A DNA stretch of 64,000 nt from Acestrorhynchus altus (taxonomy: Eukaryota; Chordata; Actinopteri; Characiformes; Acestrorhynchidae). Location: contig CM067525.1 in assembly GCA_034509495.1 (NCBI GenBank), positions 2,713,280 through 2,777,279 on the forward strand. Reading direction: 5' to 3'. This document shows positions 49,455-59,700 of the stretch, piece after piece (position 1 is the first letter of the stretch; each line of letters opens with the position of its first letter). The notes beneath the pieces are model-generated. The model saw only the letters and a program-made list of their open reading frames with translations, searched no databases and was not told where the DNA came from. Position numbers and translations under genes: made by a program.

Positions 49455-50060
49455 ATCATGTTCATGTGCACAGAGCAGTAAACATGCACTGGAAGCTCCT
49501 TTAGCATTTAAACTGGGATTTAATTCAGGTGGAAACGAGTGCATTTTTGCTGTGTTTCAAGATGGATTATTATAATTATATTATCATAATGATCATTGAT
49601 AGCTCATCACACTATGATGTGACCACAGTTAGATATGGGCTTGTATGTATCACGTCTAGGGTGGCACGGTGGCGCTGTTGCCTCACAGCCAGAAGGACCT
49701 GGGTTTGATCTGTGTGGAGTTTGCATGTTCTCCCCGTGTTCGCGTGGGTTTCCTCCGGGTACTCCGGTTCCCCCCACAGTCCAAAGACATGCATGGTAGG
49801 TGAATTGGTGACTCTAAAGTGGCCCTTAGTGTGTGCATGTGTGCGCCCTACGATGGATTAGCGCCCTGTCTAGGGTTGTTTCCCGCCCTTGCGCTCGGAG
49901 TTGCCGGCTGGGCACCAGCTCACCCGTGACAGAAAATCATCCAGAAAATGGATGGATGGATGGATGTATCACCTCTGTAGGTTACTCTGATCCTGAAGCC
50001 TAGAAAACAGCATGTTTCTGCTGCGATGAGCAGGTTGTGGGTTCTAAAAGCTTAGAGAAC
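49455..50060 (-). repeat. Dispersed GC-box repeat split by a SINE
   Basis: 49463-49653 ('cacagagcagtaaacatgca', 'ggaagctcctttagc') and 49973-50050 ('ctctgtaggttactctgatc', 'gtgggttctaaaag') together correspond to the continuous copy at 42630-42835. Confidence 0.75.
49654..49963 (+). mobile_element. Mermaid/DANA-type tRNA-derived SINE
   Basis: 'gggtggcacggtggcgctgt', 'tgcctcacagccagaaggac', 'gtgtggagtttgcatgttct', 'ccccacagtccaaagacatg' and a (GGAT)n 3' end are diagnostic of this fish SINE superfamily. Flanked by a perfect 9-bp duplication ATGTATCAC at 49645-49653 and 49964-49972. Confidence 0.93.
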
Positions 50061-50264
50061 CCTCACAGTTTTGTCAGGTACATTCCAACAGCGAACGTCA
50101 CTGAAAGATTCCTGTTAAATTAGAAAATCAGTTAAAGAATATCAGCCTTTTAATCAGGCAGGAGTCATCTTTAGTCCCACCTGAATAGCTCATCAGTAGC
50201 CAAAGCACACAGTGTCATCTTCATTCCCCCCGTCTATTCAAAAGTGACACGGTGCCAGTGGAGC

Positions 50265-50287
50265 AAAAAAAAAAAAAAAAAAAAAAA
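50265..50287 (+). repeat. Poly(A) run of 23
   Basis: Uninterrupted A tract; no retroposon was recognised upstream, so it may be a simple repeat. Confidence 0.9.
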
Positions 50288-50639
50288 GTCATCCAATTAA
50301 AATGAATTTCAGCTGAGCTTTACTTGTCATATTCATCAGCATTATGCAAATAAGGGGAAGCCAGAAGAGGCTCTTGTCATGTTGTCAGAAGGAGAAGCTT
50401 ATCAACCCAGGCCTTTCTTGCCACAATCTTCAATCAGCTGGAACAATCTTTCTCCCTCCGCTATGTTTAATGCCATCTACAGGTTCCTCTCCACCTCCGC
50501 ACCCATGCTTCAGGAACGAGGTGCAGGTACTGTCACACTGTCATCGCTCTTTCTTTTGTTTGTTGTTGATTGAGCAGATAAGAGATGAACGGAAAGGAAA
50601 ATTCTGTGATCTGTGCCATGTCCGAGCATGTTTCTCAGA
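50288..50639. other. Unassigned
   Basis: Open frames of up to 113 codons lack domain features. Nothing recognised. Confidence 0.35.
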
Positions 50640-51215
50640 CCTTAAGTTTGGTTTGCTCTTGATTGTTGAAGTGGGATCACCATGATCAGATCCAAAGAGC
50701 TCTCTCAGGCCTTCAGAAAGAAGGTTGTGGATGTAGGTGAGTCTAGGGAGGGATTTAAAAGATCTCAGGACAATTAATCAGCGAAGTTCAGCCCAGGAGC
50801 AGACCACACACTGTGTAAAGAAGATCTACAGCAATCCTAAAATGTTGATCACAGACCTACAGGTAGATCATGGTACAGTTGATGTCGAAGTCCAGCTTCT
50901 ACCATAGAGAAGATTTTTATGGGAGGTGTTGAAGGAGGAACCAAATAGCATTTGAGCACAAGAACCTCATACCAGCAGTGAAGCATGGTGGTGGAAGTGT
51001 GATGGTTTGGGGCTGCTTTGCTGCAGAAGGGTCTGGAGATCTCTCCATCATAGAAATCACTATGAGATTTTTATCGTATCAGAGGGGGCTTGAGGAGAAC
51101 GTAAAAGACTGACGCTGAAACATCACAGAGCTGAAAGAATTCCGCATGGAGGAGTGGGAACATCTTTCTTCCAGTTGATGTCAGGGATGGTAGATGATTA
51201 TAGTACATAGGGTTT
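50640..51215 (+). mobile_element. Internally deleted Tc1 element, longest copy
   Basis: Leader 'tttggtttgctcttgattgt', 'cagatccaaagagctctctc', 'agaaagaaggttgtggatgt', 'gaagcatggtggtggaagtg', GGLRRIL-like 'tatcagagggggcttgagga' and a 3' block to 'tagatgattatagtacatag'. The transposase segment with the second Asp and third Glu is absent. Confidence 0.9.
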
Positions 51216-51884
51216 CTTCACGTGTACATGTTCAGTTATATCACCTCCATCTCTCCATATACCTACAGAGAACATCCACCAGCTCTGTATTCATATAAAC
51301 TTATTCAGTCGTGGTGGTCCTAATGGCCTCTGCTGTGGTCCTCCGTATGGCTGCCTGCCGAGTGGCTGCAGGTGCTTCTGATGATTGAGTTCTTCCTGCC
51401 TCTTCCACCCACATGGTCACCTCAGTCTGACAGGTGCCTGCTGTCCATGGTGCTGAATCCTCTCTCCCTCCGCTGCCTGCTATTCCAGGGAAACAATGCT
51501 GTTTCTGATGTCTGGACCTCGTGTGTCCTCACAGCGACGACAGCCAGCAGACCACAGCTGAAGACACACGAGAGCAGATCTTATACATCCCTGTGTTTTT
51601 ATATGACTGAATGCGATTTGATATGCAGCCGATACAAGAGCCATTAGATATCTATCTTCATCCAGTGCAAGAAAACACATAAACAAGGATAGATAAATGG
51701 AGAAAGGATGATGGAGAAACAGCCATCATGACCTGCAAGTGATTTTAAGGATATGAAAAGACACAGACAGCAGTCAGGAAGACACCAGGATGGGGTTTAG
51801 GATTAGGTTGTGGATGAAGGTTAATTTAGGATTGGGACAGGATAAGGTTTTAGATTGTGGATAGCATTAAGATGGGGGTCATTT
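51216..51884. other. Unassigned
   Basis: Nothing recognised. Confidence 0.4.
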
Positions 51885-52250
51885 TCAGTGACGTGTCCCA
51901 CTTTTGTCTTTTTGAGGCACCATGGTCAGGGATCAGATCAAGGGTTCGTGGTCACACATGTCCAGAAGGTCTGGTGTCATGCTATGGGATGCAATGTCAT
52001 TATTACAGGCACTTTATCAGCAGCAACATTACCTTAATGAGGTTCTGCAACCAGTGGTTCTACCTTTTCTGGAGCTCTATTTGCAACAGGATGAAGCTCG
52101 TCCACACACTGCTGCCGTCTCAAGATCTCCTCTTGAAGACACAGATACTACGCCATGGTTGGGTCTCATCTCCAGACCTATCCCTGATTGAAAATGTGAG
52201 GGATGCTCTTGGAGGCTTTATCAGACCAGACATGGTTCCTTCATGACATC
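51885..52250 (+). mobile_element. Tc1/mariner C-terminal fragment, copy C
   Basis: 'aatgaggttctgcaaccagt', LQQDEARPHTAAVSRS (Asn of QDN changed to Glu) and PDLSLIENVRDALGGF. Same family as 7.54 and 19.1 kb; 3' tail missing here. Confidence 0.85.
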
Positions 52251-53089
52251 TGTTGTCATTTTCACTTTCCTCAATGAAAGATCACAGAGGCCTGTATTTA
52301 TTTATTGTGACCACTTTTTCACCTCCTTCCACTGGGTCTTAACTGACTAGAGCTAGAGCTTTATGAGGCAATCTTCACGCCCTTCCATGCTGAGAGTTTG
52401 CTCGCCTTCTGATCTGTGCCCACATAAACAGCTTTGGTCTGGGCTGAGATGTGAGGGAATCACAGAGCTTTCATCCTGTTTTCCAGTGGGCCACAGGTGG
52501 CGTGTATCGCTGAGCCCCAGCACAGCCCTGTAGGGGTGGTGGTGGGTTAAAGGGTCCAACCCGAAGGAAATCCACATTTCACACTGATCTTCTACCAAAT
52601 TCTCAGCTTAACTATTAAACCAGGCCATAAAACTGATCTCAGATCAGCTGTAGAGAGAGTGCAAACCTCCGAGTGGAGGCTCCTTTATCTTCATTAGGAG
52701 AAAACATCTGCACTGAGCCACACAAGGGGATTTAGTGGGTGCCAAGTCAAAGTCACTCTAGAGGGAGGAGGACATGCTATTACAGTAGCAAGAAACACCA
52801 CTGCTACTGGGACAGCAATCTCGTACAGTTAACAGAACTGGATTATGTGAAAGTGTATCTGCAAGGCTTCTGATTCGCTGCCATGAACAGAGATTCAAGA
52901 ATGATTGCATAGAGTTTCTGAATGTAGTTTTTTCACTCACTAGAAGCCATGCAAATCTGTTACTGAGCCACTAGAGGGCACTGTATTGTGGGGTGAAGGT
53001 TGTGCTGGATTTAGGGTTAAGGCTTGTGCTTTCCAGAGATAAAACAAAGAAAGCTGTTTTGTTTAGTACTGGAGGACTAAAAGGGAAAA
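52251..53089. other. Unassigned
   Basis: Nothing recognised until TTTAGGGTTAAGG words begin near 53010. Confidence 0.4.
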
Positions 53090-53690
53090 GGAGGCAGGGT
53101 TGGGTTCAGGTTTAGGTTTAAGGTTGAGGTTTAGGGTTTTTATTGTTTAAGTTTGGGTTTAGATTGAACTTTATTAGATTAGATAGAACTTTATTGATCC
53201 CTTTGGTTTAGGGTTAGGGTAAGTTTAGGAGTATGTGTAGGTATATGTTTAGGATTAGTTTAGGTTTAAGGTGATGGTTTAAGAATTGGGTTTTTGTTTG
53301 AATTAGAGATAGGTTTAGTGTTTAGGTTTGGGTTTATGGTTAGGGTCAGGTTTAGGGTTTAGCTTTAAGGTTTGGATTTAGGGTCAGGTTTAGGGTCAGG
53401 TTTAGGGTGAGGTTTATGGTTAACATCAGGTTTAGGGTCAGGTTTAGGGTTAGGTTTATGGTTAACATCAGGTTTAGGGTTAGGGTTTAGCTTTAGGGTT
53501 TGGGTTTAGGGTTAGGGTCATGTTTAGGGTCAGGTTTAAGGTCAAGTTTATGGTTAACATCAGGTTTAGGGTTAGGGTTTAGCTTTAGGGTTTGGGTTTA
53601 GGGCTAGGTTACAGGTTAAGGGTAGGGTTTAGGTTTAGGGCTATGTTGAGATTTAGAGGAATGGGTTTAAGGTTAGGGTTAGAGATGGGT
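53090..53690 (+). repeat. Degenerate TTAGGG-type array with higher-order units
   Basis: About 600 bp of GGTTTAGGG, GGTTAGGG and GGTCAGG words. 'ggttaacatcagg' recurs at 53418, 53460 and 53552 and 'tttagctttagggtttgggt' at least twice, so longer units were duplicated. Confidence 0.85.
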
Positions 53691-54035
53691 GAACACTAAC
53701 TGTACTTCAACAGACAGTGGACATACAGTGTACAGTAAAATTAAAGGTCCTACAAAGGATGCTTTGGTGAGTTACAGAGAAGAGCCATTTTTATATCCTT
53801 AAAGAACCATTTTTATAAAATGGATGTACCTCTCAGACACTCTTCTGTCACCCTGGAATAAGTGTTTGCACTAACAATTCCTTTCCAGAAGGTGTCAGCA
53901 TATCACCAGCATTGACTCTCCTCCATAAGTAATGAAAAGTATATGCCAAGCATCTGTTTCATTGTTTTTTCGTTTTCATTTTTCAGATGTTTTGATGTCA
54001 AGGAGGAAGTGCTTGTTGTTAAAACACTATGGTGT
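53691..54035. other. Unassigned
   Basis: Nothing recognised. Confidence 0.4.
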
Positions 54036-54500
54036 GACAGAGAACACCTAGACAAAGACCAGGACTTCTGGGACCTGCCCTGACAGTTAGGGTTTCCTAC
54101 TTACACACCTCCTATGAAAATAACCCTAACTGCTAGTACAGTGAATAGAATAAGACTCCCTGAAGCTGATAGACATGAAACTATTGGCACCATGTCTAAT
54201 GCCAGGCGTGGGCTAGAGGGGTATGAAGCCCCCTAGCATTGAGATGTGGAGCAGTGGAACTGTGTTCTCTGGAATGATGGAGCTCCATCCAGTTAGGGAT
54301 GAGGATGGTGGTGATCATCCAACATCCTGACCTCACACTCTTGTCACTAAATGCAATCAAATCCTCACAGCAATGCTCCAAAATCTGGTAGAAAGTCTCC
54401 TCTGGACGGTAGAAACTATTAGCAGGATAAACCCTTGATTAGAAAAAAAACAGTGAATGAGCAGGTGTCCCAATACATTTGTCCAGACTGTATGTAAAAG
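54036..54500. mobile_element. Tc1 scrap joined to a non-autonomous MITE
   Basis: 54040-54075 ('cagagaacacctagacaaag', 'accaggacttctgg') belongs to the internally deleted Tc1 family. 54140-54500 is the fullest MITE copy, with 'accatgtctaatgccaggcg', 'ctctggaatgatggagctcc' and the terminus GTGTCCCAATACATTTGTCC at 54468. Confidence 0.7.
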
Positions 54501-54734
54501 GCAACCCCCATTTCACCATTTAATCATTGACTCGTTATGGTCAAGGTTGAGTGGACGTTGTTTCAACGTTGTTTTAATGTGATTTTAATTCAGCCACCTG
54601 GTTTTCACGATCAATTCACGTTAAAAGTTGTCGCAACATTTTTCCAACATTGAAGCAACAACTGACATTATTTCAACCATATTTTAATGCTGAATTAAAT
54701 TTTAATGCTGAATCTTGGCACCAAGCTGCCTTCC
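54501..54734. other. Unassigned
   Basis: 'tcaacgttgttttaatg', 'ttcaaccatattttaatgct' and neighbours suggest a small palindromic repeat; not identified. Confidence 0.35.
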
Positions 54735-54900
54735 TTGTTGCCGTACTGAGAGACACCACTTCTGCATGAGTAGATCAATAAATATTGATCATATCAGTCT
54801 AAATTTATAGTCATATGTTGATCATGAACACCTTCATCTTCCTTCCCAACAGCACTGCAATCCCACACGTCCTTATGGGTGCACATATGAATGCCAACAA
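54735..54900 (+). mobile_element. Detached Tc1 3' tail
   Basis: 'gagagacaccacttctg', 'tagatcaataaatattgatc' and 'cttcatcttccttcccaaca' match the tail and flank of copies A and B. Confidence 0.75.
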
Positions 54901-55379
54901 CAGCAGCATCTAACATACCCTTGTTCACCACCCAACCCTGATCTGTAGATACAACAGAGGGAAAATAAATAAATAAATAAATAAAAACACACACCTATTA
55001 TGACATATATTATTATTATGTGTTATGTTTTGTAACTTGCACGGTATTATTAATGACTATTGATTCTGTTCATTAAAATTGGAGCTTCCAAGATTTGTAT
55101 TGTTAATTTTATATCTTTCTTGTGTTTTAATTAGGATAGAAAGGACTTGGACGAAGCTTTGATTTATCATTTATTTATTTATTAGCAAAATAATCAATTA
55201 CAAAATATTCTAAAAGTCACTTTATAAATATAAACTCATTTGTGGGGGATGAAAGTGTGTTTATCTTCTGTATTTCTGTATAAATTTAACATAAAACATC
55301 TACTTATCAAACCAAACCAAAGACCAAAACCAAATTAAGCAAAATTGACTTTGACCTTCCATTGCAAATCATTCAATTC
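54901..55379. other. AT-rich spacer
   Basis: (AAAT)n near 54965-54985; otherwise AT-rich sequence with nothing recognised. Confidence 0.4.
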
Positions 55380-55740
55380 TTTGACCGTTCTTTGGTTGAA
55401 TGACCTGTCTGCTTAGGCTCATTGTCTTGCTGCATGTCCCACATTCTCTTGAGATTCAGCTCACAGACAGATTTGATATTTTCTGGCCAAGGTGCAGCAA
55501 GACCCAAACCATGATGCTACCACCACCACATTTCACAGATGGGATAGGATTTTTATGCTGCAATGAAACATAAAACATAACCCTTGTCATTGAAACCACA
55601 AAATATTGTTCAAGTAGCCTTCTAGCTTGTTCGTGTGATCTTTAACACACTGGCCCAGGAAGATTGGCAGCAATGTTCTTCATGGAGAGCAGCAGCTTTC
55701 TCCTTGCATCCCTGTCATACACCTTTGTTGAACCTCAAAT
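55380..55740 (-). mobile_element. Tc1 fragment, third family
   Basis: 'ctcattgtcttgctgcatgt', 'caagacccaaaccatgatgc' and 'accaccaccacatttcacag' are antisense of a transposase block reading KCGGGSIMVW. Distinct from the 27.3 kb family. Confidence 0.65.
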
Positions 55741-56517
55741 TTGTGCAGAAATATAGAGACAATTCTACAGGCTTCGCAAACTTTCAAGCACCATTGTATG
55801 TATACAAATACACAGAATTTACATTGAGACATCTGTCCCTTAATCTGGTTAACCATGGAACCTGGAATCAATAAGAACAAATGAAGAGTGTTGGAACTGC
55901 CTAAAGGAAGAGTAGAGAGTGAATAACTTTTAAATAGCAAAGGAGAAGAAAATATGAGTAGCTTGTTACACTTTTCTCTTATCTTGCAAAGCATCTAGTC
56001 AGCTATATGTCAATGTAATTAAGCCTGGAACTTGGTATGAATAGGCATTAATGACCACCAACTCTTGGAATGTCTCAAGCACCTGCCTCTCATGGACTCC
56101 CTCTCATCCACCGTCAAACAATCTGACCATGATACGAGAGCACAACTGACTGCCCGAGGACCCTGAAAATAAGCATAAGTGACCCCTTGGTTGACGGAGC
56201 CAAAACAACTGCTGGGGATAACCGACCTCTGGTCAAATGAAGCTCCTGGTGGGATGAGCTCTGGGATCACTCCAGACAATCACTACAGCTAATTTATACT
56301 TTCATCAAAAATATGTGTTACATTTTTTAAAACCCCTCTAAGTTAATTTTTTTTTGGATCACTATTTGTAGACACCATGTCACGGAGTTCCAAGGTAATC
56401 AGTGACAACCCTGTGTATCCATATCTATAAATACTGTCCAAATTAATCAGTTCAAAATAACAGAAAACTACGATCTAGAAGAAACGTACTTTGACGACTT
56501 TCTGATCACTACCACTG
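55741..56517. other. Downstream flank of the cabp4-like gene
   Basis: No further exon was found past the TAG at 56742. 56518-56741 is presumed 3'UTR. Confidence 0.4.
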
Positions 56518-56546
56518 TTTAATCCCCTGGAGATCTACTCTTTAAT
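56518..56546 (-). promoter_or_regulatory. Candidate polyadenylation signals of the cabp4-like gene
   Basis: Two ATTAAA hexamers on the minus strand (56546-56541 and 56523-56518) lie about 200 nt past the TAG. I saw no AATAAA nearer to the stop. Cleavage would be expected shortly below 56518. Assigned on motif and distance only. Confidence 0.35.
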
Positions 56547-56741
56547 CTGGGTAACTGGATTACCCTGGGAAACTGTTTACTGTGCCCCAAAGCTCTGGAA
56601 TGTCCTTGTACACAATTTACTTCTTCCATTTGGGTTGTGGTTCCTCGCAGTTGTCCTTGGTTCCTCGTGTTCTGAACAGGTGAAGATGCAGCAGGTCGAG
56701 TCGTGTCCAGTAAGAGTCTTTAAGTGGCTCCAGACAGACGG

Positions 56742-56770
56742 CTACTGCACCGACAGCATCATAACAAACT
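56742..56770 (-). CDS. cabp4: cabp4-like coding exon 7 (C-terminus and stop)
   Basis: The acceptor TTTTTGTCCTGTAG is followed by 29 coding nt. They finish Glu206 of the EF4 loop and encode FVMMLSVQ and TAG. CaBPs end FVxMMSR or FVMMLSRH, so the join is convincing despite its shortness. Without this exon EF4 would lack its bidentate glutamate. Confidence 0.9.
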
Positions 56771-59700
56771 CTACAGGACAAAAATACAGACCAGCAATTA
56801 TTAGTGTTACCTAAAACCACTCATTGACAAAACACTCTAGTGTCAGCTCTAGAACCAGTGTTCATGCCCGTGTTAGCTCTAGAACCAGTGTTCACTAGTC
56901 TTAAACAGGAAAGTGGTTGCTCTCTATAACATACTGTCATCTGCTGCCATTGGTTCCATCACTCACAATAGATCCAAATATCTAGATATCACTTATCTTC
57001 ATTTCCCTGCAATGTGAATGCACCTCCCTGACAAACACCAAAACTCCAACAACCTCCAACACCAGCAGCTGTTTCCATGTTCTCTGTGAGTGTTTAATGG
57101 AGATACCTACCATCAAAATCTACAGTGCCATCACCGTTGAGGTCCATCTCTTTCAGAATCTCCTCAAGCTCTCCTTTCTTCAGTTTCTCTCCCAGTAACG
57201 TCTTTGCTGCTTCCTTCATCTCATCCAGAGTTATCTTCCCATCCCCATCTGTATCAAACTAACACAGTGAGAGAAAGTGTTTGTGACTGGAATTGCTTTC
57301 TATGGAATATTCAGCAGATGAAGTTTGTATTCATACAAACAGTGTTTTTCACAGGAGCTTTCTAAACTGGTCACTAAATGGTCACTAAAAAGTGTTCAGT
57401 TCTAGTAAGGATCGTTGTAGCCTGTAGATCCTGCACACTCGTAGGTCGCCGAAGCTACTTTCCCAAATGGTTGGTGAGCAGTCAGGCATAGGAAGTGTTG
57501 TAATTTGGCATTCCTGGGAAACCCATGCTGTGCAAGAACATTATCCTTCTGAAAAATCCCATTCAGAAGCTCTGCCCTGAGAGGCAACACAATGTCCAGC
57601 ACATATCACTGAGCAGTTAGTGGCCCTTGTATCACTACCAGGGGTGACCGATTGCCCAGATCATCACACCAGCAGTTGTGGCAGTGTGTTGCACCACATC
57701 AAAGGCAGGATTGAAGTGCTCATCATGAGGCCTGAGAAACTGGATTCATTGCAAAAGACATTACAGTTCCAGTCCATACCAATCCAGGGTTCTTGTTCAC
57801 AACACTCAAACGAAGGTGATGATGGCTTGGTCAGAACATCCTTACTGGAGGACAATTGGTCAAAATTAACACCCTACTTGTATGTCAACTGGGTAAAATG
57901 TATTTGAGTGTGTCGTAGAGGTACCAAGACGTACACAACCCAAGAGTAGCCTCTGAGAGACATTTTATAGTCCGGCATTTTGCTCCTTCTTGTGTCAAGA
58001 TCCTGAATCTAATCAGACTATACCTGTAATAAGTTACAGATCTGCCTGAGACACAACTGCATGCTGAGTTGAACCATCGGGGTGGGTTCTTCTCGAGGAT
58101 AACTTTACCTGTTTGAAGGAGCACTTCAGTTCTTTTAGTCCGAGCATATGAGCAGTTTCCACCATCATCCTCGGCCCCATCAGCTCACAGAAGTCATCAA
58201 AATCCATTAGACCACCCACTGCAAACACACACACAGAGTCAAAAAGAATATGTTTTTTATGAGAAATATCAGAAACAGTGGGTTCATTAGAAGTTCTCAC
58301 ACACACTCATACTGGACACTCACACCTCATCTTAATCTGCTGAATAATCTCCAGCAGCTCCATCTCAGTGGGCATGTATCCCATGGTCCTCATGCACTCG
58401 GCCAGATCCTTATAGTTCAGGTAGCCATCCTGGTCATAGTCAAACTCTTTAAAGGCCTCTGCAAGTTCTAAAAAAAAACACACATAGTGACCTTTCACTC
58501 TGTTCACATGGTCTGGTCTGATTTCCTGCAGGATTTAATCAGTTAATCATCTTGAAGAATGATAACATAACAGTAGAAACTGCAATTGTGTGTAAATTGT
58601 TGCTGCATGTTTACATTCTTTAAAGTGAACCCTGCTGAAAATGGCCTGGACAGATCAATTTGGTTGACCAGTACATGGTATGTTTTCGTTTGATTTTGAT
58701 GATCAACCTGGCCATGCTAGACAACCAGTGTGACCAAGCTTGACCTTGATGGTAGATACTTAAAAAAATGGTGAATAACTTAAAAGAACAACACAAAAAT
58801 GTTTCAACAGTGACGGCATGTTAAATGAAAAGCTGCCGTTTCACAACCAACAAAGTGCACTACATAGGGCAGGGGGTGGTTTGAGATAGGTCTTCATGAA
58901 GTAGACAATGTGCTGCTTTTTGGAAGAGTGAAAGAGTGTCTTCACAGAGCTTCTATGCACAACTCGGTTCTGACTAGGTCTAAACAGAACTGGGACATGC
59001 AGCTCCACCATTGAGGAGGAACCACAATGAGTTTAGATAAAAGTTAGTGTTGTCAGTAGTCAGAAATGGCTATTACCATATCAATGCCAGAAAGAGAGCT
59101 ATGATTGGTGGAGAGAGCTCATGTCACCAATTAAAAAAAACATTATAAATACGTTCATGGCATGTGAAATGCATTTGGCTTTAATTCAGGTATTACTTTA
59201 GTCAATAAGTCATTGTTGATGATTAATTAAGGTTACTTACCATCTAATTCTGGTTGAGATAGTTCTCGCTCCTGAAGAAACAGAAACATATGGACATGAG
59301 AAGGAAAGGTTGGTTGGTTGTATCCTTAGAACAGAAGAAATTACAGTTTAATCCATCCAGTGTGAAAGAAAAGCACTGAGATGAGCAAAAGTCTAATCAA
59401 AAGTTCCAAAAGCACGAGTTCTGGATTAGAGAAGGTCTAGGTCAGACTCTACCTGGTCAAACCAAGGAGGTGTGTGATTAGGGATGGCCAGGAATTCTTC
59501 CTGATTCAATTAAATACATCCAGGTTTACTCTGAAAGTGTCGTCATGGGACAGTTAAGCTTGCAGGGTTTGTTTATCAAAACAGGGACTTTTAAGTTGCT
59601 ATGTATAACATTAACAAATGTTAACTTCCCATTTGGGAATTAATAAATAAGGCAATCAGTTAATCAATCAATCAATGAATCATAAATCTATCCAACTTTA

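Noticed and set aside
50265..50287. Poly(A) run as the tail of a processed pseudogene.
   Set aside because: No coding or retroposon sequence was recognisable upstream and no target duplication was seen.
57620..57907. Possible extra CaBP exon in intron 5.
   Set aside because: Sequence is antisense Tc1-derived and the exons on either side already join in frame.
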